From NCBI GenBank assembly GCA_020747065.1, contig JAGMVK010000005.1, positions 620,001 through 684,000 on the forward strand: 64,000 nt of DNA, written 5' to 3'. The number at the start of each line of letters is the position of its first letter. The stretch's first letter is position 1. Shown in pieces: positions 43,385 through 55,300 of the stretch. Source of the stretch: Cadophora sp. MPI-SDFR-AT-0126. Lineage: Eukaryota; Ascomycota; Leotiomycetes; Helotiales; Ploettnerulaceae. The translations under genes and the position numbers were made by a program. The notes under the pieces are model-generated. The model had not been told where the DNA came from and did not search any database. It saw only the letters and a list, made by a program, of their open reading frames with translations.

Positions 43385-45114
43385 GTTGAGACTATCTCTA
43401 AGACGTGACTAGACAATTGGGCATGAAAGAGGGTTTATAGTGACTGAGGGAGGGGATCAAGAGTGTCTGTTTGACTAAGGTGAGCTTGATACAACGTGGA
43501 ATGATGAATAATAAATGTAAGAGACTGTGTCTAAAAGTGCGTCTTATTATATATGTTCTGTGAAAAAATTGACATCAAGCTTCAAACTTCAATTGCCTGG
43601 GTACGTACTGAGAGTTGCTTGTCTCATTGGCCAAACCGGAATTGCGAGTATGGCTTCAATCTGACTAGTCAAGCACCCAATATGTGGTCTTTGTTTTTTG
43701 GGCACCTAGTTGATTATGCCGTACCATAGTAGGAAACGGAGGATAGTTATTTGTTCAAGTGAGGTTCGATGAGATTGTGGGTGGCGGTGTTAGTGAGTCT
43801 AAGTCCGGGCTTCTATTTAGGTGGGATGGGGTTATGGCGGGGTTAAAGGGGACTGGCCATAAGTGAGTGAGATTAGGTTGGATATGGGGAAGGGAGGCGA
43901 GCTTAAGTATGTGGTGATTGGATGTTTTGATATAGGCGCGGAATACTTGCCTTCAGATTGGACTACTAGGACTGAAGAGTCAATGCCTCGTGATACCATC
44001 TCCTGGCTACCATCTCCTGGCATAGTATCACAGTGGTTCGATGTATAGTGATAGACGACCTGAAAAGTCGAGGACATCCTAGGCAAATCCTTCCTATAAG
44101 TTCTAAATATGTCGTTGCGATTCTAGTCGAAATTTTGACTTCCAAGTTAGCAGTGTCTCTGGTAGTTTTGCAAGATTACACAAAAGAACCTAGGATTCTG
44201 GAATGCATAGCCCTAGCCGTTGACCACAGAAGACTCGCCCACATCATCCAGCAGCAATAAATCGCATCGGTTCCAGAGTATATTACTGAATATGATGACT
44301 GGGACAAAACGGCGACCAGAATATGGCCAAAGGAAGTGACAACAACCATCAATCATACATCCGCCAGTGTCTCAATATCCCGGTGGAGGACGCACGTCAT
44401 AGCCATCTGCTGGGAGGTCTGATGGCTTCCCAAGTACCAAGTAAAGCAAGCCCTCCTGGCCCAGAAGGTCAGACTAGATCCCATCGTCTTTGAACCAGTC
44501 CACCAGCCTTGATTTATCGAGCCTTCTGCAGTAGAACAGATCGGAAGGAACAGCAACGCCATGAAGCATCCTAAATGGTAGGCATTTAAAAATTTGTGAA
44601 TTTGAGATGTGCGGTTCGGAAGAGTATGGAAGAGCTTCAGCTTTGTCTTTGGTACAATCTAGGACGTTATCAGGATTGAGAAGTGGCACTGATCTTCTTA
44701 AGCGGAAGATTATTTGGCGTCCCGGAGTTTTAGGGGATTTAGGGCATGGAAGAAAGGTGTGATTCTTCCAGAGGGGACCGGCGAAAGAGAGAGTACTAGA
44801 CGAGATTTGATTTCGAATGCATTGCCATGGAGGGATTGTAAAGACATGCGGACTTGTTTATCAATCCTCTTGGCTAAACCAACGACGTTGAAACCGCAGC
44901 CAAAGAGATAAGAAGATCAAGAGTTCTTAACAGTTATTCAACGGCAGAGCTTTTTGCAAAACGAGTTTGGGAGAATATGCAATTTTGACGTTCTCTCATT
45001 TACATTCCAAATAGGCCTGTGCTACAGTGTCTAGATACACACGCCTCGAGATTGCCTGTACTATCTCCCTTTGACAATGAACCCGGTCTACACCTGTCAC
45101 TTTGCGAACCAATC
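43385..45114. other. intergenic, no supported gene
   Basis: In 1.7 kb I see only short frames without family features. One 71-codon minus frame at 44474-44689 was considered and not accepted. Confidence 0.5.
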
Positions 45115-46601
45115 TCAAGCGGCGGTAGCGAAACCGATGCGGGAGTTCGTTGTATCGTAGACAGAGTAATAGTTCTCCAAGAACTTTTGGCCAATGATGG
45201 TATTGACGCCTGAACTGCCACCATCGTTGATCCAGGCATAGTATTTGCCGGAAGAGAGGCCGTAGAAACTGTATTGTGCGGTTGGGATCAAATACTGGGC
45301 AGGTGTAAGGGTGTAGGTCGTTGATCCAAAGGTGATACCGAAGTTAGAGGTGGGCTTTGTTGTGTAGACAGCAAGACCTGATGAGCTATCAGTCTTTCCT
45401 CCAGATGCCGAGAGGAATGCGTTGTATGCGGATGTTGGAATATAGATCAAAGTAGTTCCGGTGTCAATGATACCAGTGGCAGATGAAAGGAGGGTGGTTG
45501 ACCCGTAGGTGAACTTGGCAATCGAGAGACCCCAGTATGCGGATGCAGTCCCGCTGGTAAGCCTGGAGAAGTAGGTGAGGGTACCAGTGTATTTGGAAGT
45601 GTCGACGCCGCCGAGAGTCAGCTCTCCATTTGCATCGTCGCTATCGCTGCCAGATTCCGGTTTGAAAGAAACACCAAGAACTTCCGTGCTGATAGAGCCT
45701 TGGCTCTTGAGGTTGTCCATGAAGGTGGGCACACTGCTGGTGCTTGCAACGGTACCTTTGAACATCTTGGTGTCAGCATATCTTGATTGCAGAAATTTCA
45801 GAGAAATACTGGTGGTAAATTTGGGCACTTTCAAGAGCAGAGCTCAGGACTGTGCCGCCAAAGGAGTTGTGTGCTATGATAAGTGTGTACGGACCTGCTG
45901 TGAGACCAACGGGACCGAAGCCAATGATGCCATCAACACCAGAGAACCCGGTAGCTGAAGAAGCAGCACCAATAGATTGGGAAGTAACAGTAAGCCCGGC
46001 GAAGGAAACAGTGTCTGTGTACTCTGTGCCAGAGAACGAGCCGCTTCCATAGCTGACAGAGACTTTGTGGCCGGTAGAAGTGCCTGTAGAAGTCTTCTCG
46101 CAAGACGTTTGGGCACCACACCAGGTGTTTGAAGCTGCGCAAGTCAGCGAATTCCATCAGGTATGCTACGGTGGGGGGCTTGACTTACATCCAGTGTCAA
46201 CAATGAGCTCCCAGGTCTTTCCGCCAATCACAACAGGCGCAACATAGGTTACATCCTCGTTTGTGACAACACCAGAGCTCGCACGCTTCGCAATCGAGGA
46301 TGTCACGCCATTAATGGCAGCTTTCAAAATGATTAGTTTTGTATATGAAGGAGTACAACAGTCAAGATTCGGCGTTTGTGAAGCAAGGAAAATGTTGCCA
46401 GAACAGTATCTGTTGCGTGGTAAATGGATTCTATGACTTACCAATTCGATCTTGTCCTTTCTGGACGATATTCTTAATCGACGAAACATTGATGTTGCGT
46501 CTCAAGGGGAGAACGGCCGATCGCTTGACCTCACGCTCGATGGGGGAGGCCGTCGCCACAGAGATAGCACTCGCAATAAGCAGAGGAGTGGTGAACAACA
46601 T
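45115..46601 (-). CDS. secreted pepsin-type aspartic protease (family A1, endothiapepsin-like)
   Basis: Exons 46601-46442, 46320-46189, 46134-45895 and 45755-45115 give 390 residues. A signal peptide (about 1-19, ending ATASP) is followed by a propeptide of about 60 residues rich in basic residues, then the mature enzyme. The first catalytic motif DTGS (about Asp95) is formed across intron 2, the flap motif SYGSGSFSGTEY follows, and the second catalytic motif DTGTTLIY lies at about Asp275. Like other fungal acid proteases it should act outside the cell at low pH. Introns 1 (46321-46441) and 3 (45756-45894) end in AAAG rather than YAG, yet both restore the family sequence. A perfect 10-bp inverted repeat of GATATCGCTC lies 80 bases upstream of the ATG. 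Confidence 0.92.
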
Positions 46602-46680
46602 GATGTGGGAAGAGAGAAGCAGCAGGCGTGGATGTCCAAAATTGATCTGAGAGTTGAGGCGATGCTGGACAATGAAGAAG

Positions 46681-46724
46681 GATATCGCTCTAGTTATACG
46701 CGATATCATAAGTAGAGCGATATC
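46681..46724. promoter_or_regulatory. inverted repeat upstream of the protease gene
   Basis: GATATCGCTC (46681-46690) and GAGCGATATC (46715-46724) form a perfect 10-bp inverted repeat around a 24-base spacer, which itself has a further CGATATC. It lies 80-123 bases before the protease ATG, where an operator or a cruciform could act on transcription. Confidence 0.4.
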
Positions 46725-47899
46725 GACTGACTATGGCGTATATCTCCCGCAAGAAATGCCTGGTAGAACACCTCCCAAAATAGGAAGTTGTTGACTGATG
46801 ATCCTCAAACTCGTCCAGTGATACTTCGGTGATTTCAGTAACACCTGCCATTTGAAGCAGTTGCTCTCCGTAGTGTCCCATAGCCAGGTCCGAAATTTGA
46901 AGATCTGCAGATGGTCGTCATGAAGATGCCGGATCTAAGATCACTAGGTGGCAAGTACACCACGAGTCTGCACTTTGAGCGCCCGATAACGCCCTTGTTT
47001 TGGTGACAAGGGACACTGGATCGAAAGAGGAAGGAGGGGTAGTCAACATAACCTTGTTTTGAAAATCGGCTTGATCAAAAAGCTTAATCAATGGAGCTGC
47101 GGCTATGGTATAATTTCGCAATACATGATGAGATTTGGATGCACCGATGCCGTAGTTTCGCAGCTTTCATTAGATAATCATGAAATTTTATTGCTACTCT
47201 AGTCAAACTTCTATAAATCTACTTACAAATAGGTCCCTTGATCGACCATGCTATCAGGGTTGGAGTTAGTCCACGCTACCCCACGATCTTTAGTCACTTC
47301 GCCCACTGCCGGAGAGTAGAGATAAGCTTTTGTCAAGCTTTCTGATAAAGCTTTCTTCTTTTCTAGGTCTTGAGATGCCGAGCCGTCTTTCTTGTCTCAT
47401 GTGGACCAAACAATTCAAGTCCATTTGCTCTAGCGCTATGCTTTACTTGACTCACCTGCCCGATCGAGAAAGGTCTGATCGGAGAACACCAAAAAATGAC
47501 GATCTTTGTTTTCAGCGTGCCGAGGCTTCGCATGCACGCGCTCTTATCATTTGCGAATTATTTAAAAAGTACTACTGTACGCGCTGCAGTACATGCCATG
47601 AAGTTTTATTTAGGAAGGAGGGGCGCAAAGCCTCGGAGGGCTATGTGTGAACTCGTTTATCTTTGGTAAGCGACTTGATCTTCTCTTCTCCGTTGGGAAC
47701 CCACTATTCCGTTTACCCCACTATCTCCCGAAAATTGGCCATTACGGGCTCAGAAACAAGATCTCGTGATAATTCTGGACGAGTTTCACTAAATTACCTG
47801 CCTTTTTAGTATCTCATGGTTCGAGAAACGATCGTACTTTTAAAACAATATTTCAATCTCGCACGATGTTTAGAGATCACTACCCGAGATTTGAAAGTT

Positions 47900-47932
47900 A
47901 CCTCCAGGAGGTACTATCAGGCGGTCTACCGC
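47900..47932. repeat. two adjacent short palindromes
   Basis: ACCTCC-A-GGAGGT (47900-47912) and GCGGT-CT-ACCGC (47921-47932) are both perfect and eight bases apart, in otherwise featureless DNA. Confidence 0.5.
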
Positions 47933-48183
47933 AGCAGAGGAGTATATTACCGTCTTCGAGGCATTTGTCAATACTAACCCTTGAGCTTGATTAATACTTC
48001 TGATGAAATCAAAAATGACTTGACTACGCCTATGAAATGCGGCTGCACAGACTCTCGGGTTTTTGTTAGCTCTACCTTTGAGAGAGAAGTCTCAAAATCA
48101 TCCCCCCTTCCTCCTTTTCTGTATATGTGTTAATATTTCCAGTATACCTCTGCTTTTAGAGTCGGCTTCGAAGCAGCGAATCA

Positions 48184-48268
48184 ACCTGTCAGCTATGTCC
48201 GTTCAGTGAATTGCTTGTTATAAGCCAGCCAGCTGAGAAAGCAGCTGGCTGATGACTGACTGACAGGT
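48184..48268. repeat. 85-bp nested inverted repeat (MITE-like)
   Basis: The ends ACCTGTCAG (48184-48192) and CTGACAGGT (48260-48268) are a perfect 9-bp inverted repeat. Inside is a perfect 10-bp hairpin, CAGCCAGCTG (48226-48235) with CAGCTGGCTG (48242-48251), and a 6-base loop. The size and layout resemble the 80-bp element at 3746-3825, although the sequences differ. No target duplication is evident. Confidence 0.45.
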
Positions 48269-49320
48269 GTTCCAGCCCATCTACTCAAGATGTAAATAAA
48301 TTTACTCGCCAAATAGTCATACTTCATTACACAAGAACGATCTATGCTGCCTAAAATTGAAGATCATTGCCTTAAATCTCCGTCCTCCAACTTCTCGCCG
48401 TCAAGATAAATGTATGAGTCGTGGTAGAGGAAGACGCGTCGCCAAACGCCCGACGCGACTCGAAAGTGGATCCCTTGGCGAGATAAGCCAGAAACATTGA
48501 GCCATTGTTCAAGCACAAATCAGGATTGCAGACCAGTCTCCTGGGACGTATGGTTCTCAAGATTCTGATATATGCACTGTACTCGATCCGGGTCTCAGCC
48601 GAGTAATGATTTTGGAGTCAGATTCTTCTCTCGCTGGCCACTTCGCTCCCGCAGGACAGACTGAAGCAAACAACAGCGCATAACTGCAGAGCCGAACGGG
48701 GTGTAACAGGGGCTAGTCTACCCTGAGTGAAGCCACGAATGATGTGATATTGCAGGATGCTTGGTAACGAACGGTTGTCAGATTCGAAGCAAACAAACAG
48801 CCCAGGAGCTCACTGCTTGAGGAAGCTTTTCCGGCCTTGTTCAGAAGTGCAATTGGACTGATTCTAAAGGCTGAACATGGTCTTGAAATTGAGGAACTTA
48901 ACGGGAGCGACGACTTAGCTTCTCATTTATTGTTAAAGGCGGAGATTTTCAAGAACATCGTTATCAAATTCATGACAAGGTTGACGTTGGTACGAGGTAT
49001 CAAGAGACATGGGGCCGGCCCGCCCCCAAGGGGTCCGCTCAGTGAAACACGCCTAGCTGCAGATATTAATGCACGTGGATTGGTGTTTGCCCGGTTGAAA
49101 TGGCGCTAATGCGGCGCGTCGACCCCTGTGCGACCTAACTTCCCCAGAGCCTCATTTGCTTTTCCCACAGAGCAAACATCGCATCACTTCTTCAGATTCG
49201 CAGATGGTGAAAGTGAACTCTCTATTCCAGAATGCTTTGAAGCGTCAAAACATCGATTCCTATCGCTGAACTGTGGAGTAGTTCCGTTTCAGCAACTCTC
49301 ACCTCACCTCACAATCCACC

Positions 49321-52300
49321 ATGGAGCCTGATGCGCCGGGCGAGTTCCCATTGGAATACATAATTGACCACGTCTTCCTACCTCCGAGACTTCCTACCGA
49401 GAACGATACAACAGTAGAGCAGGAAGTTGTATTAACGAAGCTTGTACACGAAAAGCTTAACAATTTCATTGAACTTCTGCCAGAAGATGATCAGGCCGAT
49501 CAATGGAAGCGGCTCCCTCCCATGCTGAGCATCCTCATGGAAACTGGCAGGCTAGAGTCGCCAATCAAAAATCTTGATAAGAAGATTGAAGAAATGGCCA
49601 ATGGAGGTGATTTATAACGAGCGCGGAAGTTATGTAGGCGTTTTATGCTGACGAGGCTAACAGACGCGCTTGCCCTACACATTGCGCAACAAAATGCCGG
49701 ACTTATATTACGAAAACAGGCTCACACGTACTCGATCGAAACCTTCGAGCTTTCTGCAACTTTCCAAGCTGTTACGACCACCACTGGAAGATTGGTGCGC
49801 CGCTTCCCCGGCCCCGTCATTGCTGTGGCAGGCCAGCGGATCCGAGATCGTAATTTTCGAAAGCATTTCACAAGTTGTCTCATGTACCTAGACAGCGAGG
49901 TACTGGAGACTACCAAAAGCCACACCTCTGGAGTATCCCATGAATGTGCCGATCCTCAATTCGCCACAGAATGGCTACCTGGAATACTGCGTGGTATAGG
50001 GTCAATGCTTGAAGTCCCGCGAATCTTCAAACGCACACGCGATGAGGTGGTATGGGGATCCGGGCAGGAACCATGGCGTCGCTCTCCTCGGTGGATGTTG
50101 ATCCGTGTCGCGATGCAGACAAGTCTTGCAGGGCCGGACGGAAATCATACACTGTACAAAGTGTTTATGGTCTATTTCATGGCCGCCGTTCTCGAATTGG
50201 CTGTACAGGATGATTGTCCCAGCGAGAAACTCCACATCATGCTGGCAAAGCTGAACCGACGCATTCAAAAGTTGGGGCCTGTCATAAGCGACCTTCCATG
50301 GGCTGCCCAGGCGCAAGACTTCGTCTCGGAAATTATGGAGTCTGCTCGCAGCTTGATCCTCAAGAGATGGATCAGTATTCAAAAGAAATCTGATTCAGCT
50401 GGTGCGTTTCGCCTTGCGGACCTAAAGAAATTAAAGCCTCACACCGACACTGCATTGAGTCTGTCAAATCTTAAGTTATATCTCAACAAACTTCACATTG
50501 CAGAGTTTGAACAGCGCGAAGAAATCACATTCGAAGGAAAATGTCGTCCCCGAATTAACAGTCTCGGAAGTTCACTCCCAGATGCATCATTGCTGAAAGA
50601 CCCATCTACCAGAGAGATTCAACTTAGCCTATTGGATTTGGAGCTTGTAAGTATGAGCGAAAATAATGAACCCCTGTGCTTGTAGTACTAATGAGTTTTT
50701 GTCTGCAGTGGGTTTCAGTACATTTGGACTCGTGGCTCGAGCAACACTTGAAATCCAAGAAATACATGCTTAAGCTATCCAAACTCACGAACTGGTACAT
50801 GGCTAATTTCATGGTCGTGTTCACCGGTTCTCCGGAACGCTTTTCTGTCATGGTACTAACCTTAATGCTTCTTTGGGTTGCCCTCGACAAAGCTGCTGTG
50901 TTTCATGTCAGTTGCTATTAATTTCCCATCTCCTGCCCTAGCATTCCGTCTTCCTCTTTCGGTGACGCTCATGTCACCGGAGAACATTATGCTGATTTTG
51001 ATCCGTGCTAGTATCCTTTGATGAGCAAATTCGACCCCGCCTTACCATCAACAATTTTCGGCTCTCTACTTCTCCCGAAGAGACATCAGATGGACCAGCT
51101 ACGCAGGGTCGAGACCTACATTCTGAAGCGGAAGACAAGTTCGAATAATGCAAATCCTTCTATTTTTGGGGACGTCTTGTCGCCGACGAGCTTTGGAGCC
51201 CAGTATTTTGACCAGTCCAACGCACACCAGGTACTGAAAATCCGCATTGAGCAGGAAGCCAGAGATCGCAAAATCTCCAAAAAGGCAGAATTGAGGGAAA
51301 AGCAATCCGAACATGCGAAGCTTATGGAGGCAGCAAGTCAAATTACCTGCACGTACGTGCTGAAGTGGTCAGGCAGAGGTAGAAATCAGACGCAGCGGGA
51401 AGTTCATGATGTCGCCACCTGCCAGAAGTGTGCCATCATCAAGGAAGCTTCAAATCTCAAAATAACCTGCTACGAGTGGCCTCTCCCAGCGTGCGAATCT
51501 GCTGCCAAATCTGTTGTCTTCGAGCTTGACATACCTGATCTTTTCCGTAGCTGGCGGGTAACGACATATCGAATTCTTGCCGAGATCTTGAGTGCCGTTC
51601 CTCCTCCCAAAGTTAAATCAAAAGGAGTCATCCTCACCGAATACGAGGGCCTGGCATATCATTTAAAATCAAAAGCTGACAGGCTACAGTTGGCATCTTC
51701 CACCAAGCCCCACGTCCAGACTGCACGCTACTCACAATTCGTTCACGATGCCTCAGAAGAAAGTGTGTGCCTACCAAATGCTTTGAAATTCTTCATGCAA
51801 GACGCAAATTCTCAGCGTATGGTAGGAGAACATCTTGGCAAGTACAACATCCACGACAGATGCACTTTGACACTTCCAAGAACCTGTTATCAGGGACTTC
51901 AATATGCTGTTTCTGACACCACACATACTCCCAATGAAGTTATTTCATTGCAAGGAGACTGTCCCGATGGTATGACTGTTCATGAATTCCATGCTTTCGT
52001 TTCGTTGCGCAGTGGAAATAGGATCCAGTGGTTGAACATTGCCCGGGAGCTTGTTTCCAGAACATTAAATTTTGGATTGGAAGAAGTTTACCTGCTTCTA
52101 CTCCAAGCCTCTTGTCAGGCTGGTCCTTCTGGTATGTAATTTCATCCTGCTCATAATGTATTTTCGCTGATTGTTGAAAGCTCTTCAGCAGGTTTCGAGA
52201 GATTCGCACGTCGATTTGGAAGAAGAGGGCTTCGGCCAAGACCTTTTGTCTGCTATAGAAGAAGGAATGGCATCCATTGACAGCAATTGGCAAGGCTGTA

Positions 52301-55300
52301 CAGCAGCACTTTGTTTCATCTCTTTGACGACCCGCCTTCTTTCTATGTCGCTCTATGATACTGTTCGGGTTCGTTGTCTGAAATTTCTCCAGCACGCTCG
52401 AGTCGTCACAATTGGGTGGCTTCGAGATGTCAGCAAGCTGCTACACGAAACTGCAGACGAAGAAGATATTCCTTATCTAACTCTCAGAGTCCTTGAGTTG
52501 GCCCTCATCTGCCATAGCACCTTTGATGTCGACCCTCGCCAGCTACCCTCTCTGCTATCATCGTCCGAAAACGTCGCGATACTCATTGAAGCTGCGACAA
52601 CGATTGATGATCGCTGGCCAGTGTCGGAAGAACCCTTAACAACAATGACTCGGGAGCTTCTAAGACGATATTCGAGGACATCTCACACAATGGAATCTGT
52701 TCTGAAAGAGAAAATCATCGCAAATCCTGATGGCATTAACAAAGCAGTGGTAAGAATGTGGGCTGACTACGAGCCCGGAACGCCTTGGACCGTAGTCGCA
52801 GCGCCAAATGATCGATGGGTAACGACTCAATCTGCAGCTTCAGAACGCGGATCATCAATGACAGTTCATTACGATACATTGCTGGGTAACCTTTTGATCA
52901 ATGGGCGTCCATTGTCACGCCTTCCGGCGGAGTACGAAGAACACCCCACGTACCAACGCCTGTTCGGTAATAAAATTCTTGCAGTCATTCCATCAAGTAA
53001 AGGGTTGTACTTCCAAACGAGAAATACGGTTTTCGGCTTCCAGGTGCACTTTGCGCTCGACGATGAAGAATTGATCATCAGAGCATGTCATGGAATTGAG
53101 GTGTACGAAGTCATACCTATCCGTGTATTTGAGGAAGATTTACCGCGGACTCTCATCGACAATTATATTCACTGGTGTCACAGAGGGACAATGGAAATTG
53201 AATTTAGACCTTTGGGTACCAAGTGGATACCGTCCGCTGATAATTGGCGAATATCAGTGCCACAGGAGCTTAATGCAAGTCTGGTTTTGAGAAACCGCCG
53301 CCTCGTGGAGCCAGCGAGTGACACTGCAACAGCCGTTTGTCGATGGCTCGCTCCACTTGAAAGCCGTTCGAACATCAATATCTTCTACAACAGTGAGCTC
53401 GAGGAGACCGAAATTCGCCTTCCGCGAATGAATCTAGACTTTATCCTCAGCAGCACCGGGTTGGAATCAAAACAATTCAGAGGCATGGTGGTGGATACTA
53501 ATCAACAAATTGGGACATTGCATGGGCTACTTCACAAATTGGTAAGTATTTCCAAAGTCATCATGTTCTAATTATGGAGCCTTTTTGTTTCTTTCCCACT
53601 GCACATCGAAAATGAAACGACTTCAATGCATGGCATGTATTCTGATTCTGCACTCTAGGTCTTGAAGGAAGCTGAGGGGCGGTTGCGAATTGTCATTGTT
53701 CCTCACGGGGCCGTTTCATTCCATCGGCTTGAGGAAGACAATCATGTCTCAGTATCCATCTCTACAGGCCCGGGCGACAAGGCATCGTACCATCGATTTG
53801 ATATCGATAAAACCTTGGGACTACTCGTTGACAATGGCAGTCTTCGAAGTCGATTGTTCAAGCTGTATCTCCATGCTCTCACTTCCCACTGTCTTCCTGA
53901 CAATCTTACTGGAAGGACAGGAACTGAAGAAGCGCTTTATGGGTTGAGATTGGCCAGCACTCGATCTTTTCTTTCACTCGATGCAGAACATATTGTGTTG
54001 CTCAAGCTATTCACGAAACTCACTCCTAGTCGTGACTACTACCCCAAAAACAAAGCATCCAAGGATTCGAGGAATTCTACGCAGATAGTCAGCTGGGAAA
54101 ACTTATCACCACTGTCTCATCATGAGAGTTTCGTTACGGAGGCAAGTCTTATGTTGACTCAAGCAGAATCATATCGTGCGTTTCAGACTGCATCAAAAGT
54201 CAAGTATAAACTTGATGGCAGAGGTGCTATCGATCTTCGGAGGCGGGCAGCTATACGCAACGCATTCTATAGGACAGATATATTTGGAGCAGAAGACTTT
54301 ACATCAAGCTATGATTCCATCTATGTTGGAGCCCGTGACGCAATTCCTAATAGCGTCCATGAGCACGAAGCATGCTTCGTGTCTACCCTGGTAGACACCT
54401 GGAGTGGTCAACTTGATCCACAGACGAATCTGTTCCAGGAGATGCAAAGATGGGGCACAGTATTTTATGGACCGCAGCCCCACTTCGATTGTAGTTTCGA
54501 CAAACGTTGGCTACAGCAACCTCAATTCTATATGCCTCAGCAATGGTGTAGTATGCAGGTGAGTTTGAATTGAGCTCTTCCTTCTATAACAAACGCTTAC
54601 GCCCGTCTCAGGTATTTTTATCGAGCTCTGACCCCAGCAAAGATAAGTTTGGAATCACAATATTTTTGGCCAATCTCGCTCATGCAAACTGCGGCAATGT
54701 GCCCCTGGTTCATACGTTGCTGGCCTTCGCTACAATTCCGGCTTTGCGTGACTTGCAACCACCCCTGTATGATAAGTTCGACCTATCCAAAGGCTCCAAA
54801 CCGGACAAGGCTATACTCAAGACGCTCATTGGCGCTTGCACAATTTCATTTGACGCAAGCCCAGACAGACTGTTAGCCCAACTTCCCCATGAGCACGAAG
54901 AGGATTTCGCAGACCGACGTTTCGCTGCGTACCAAGCCGCAACAAAACTGCAAGTCGGGAAGTGTTTGGAAGCTTTGATGCAGCAGTGGCCGTCGAAGAA
55001 TGTTTCCCGTCCGCGTACGCCGGAGATCAGGACTTACTTGCCAGATCTCAAGAGGCGGTTTGGGGAAATACAAGCAATGTTCGGAATGTGGCACAGAAAT
55101 TTAGAGTTTCAGAATTATGTGCAAAGTAAGCTAGGTCCCCTCTCATGTCTCCAAGTAAACGAAGGAGATAAAGCTGCCCTGTAGCTCATCACATTGAGCA
55201 ATAAGGTTCATGGCTCCTTTGTTACAAAAGTACTGATTGGGAACAGACATTCAGGATGTGCTTGATTCATTGCCTCGGCCGGAAGAAATGCCCGACCATT

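Larger units (their letters stand above)
46602..49320. other. 2.7-kb gene-poor region
   Basis: Apart from the inverted repeats listed separately (46681-46724, 47900-47932, 48184-48268), I see no gene, RNA or clear transposon. Frames of up to 106 codons exist but lack start context or family features. It separates the protease gene from the giant DUF3638 gene, both transcribed away from it. Confidence 0.5.

Noticed and set aside
44474..44689. 71-codon minus frame
   Set aside because: No features; neighbouring frames are broken.
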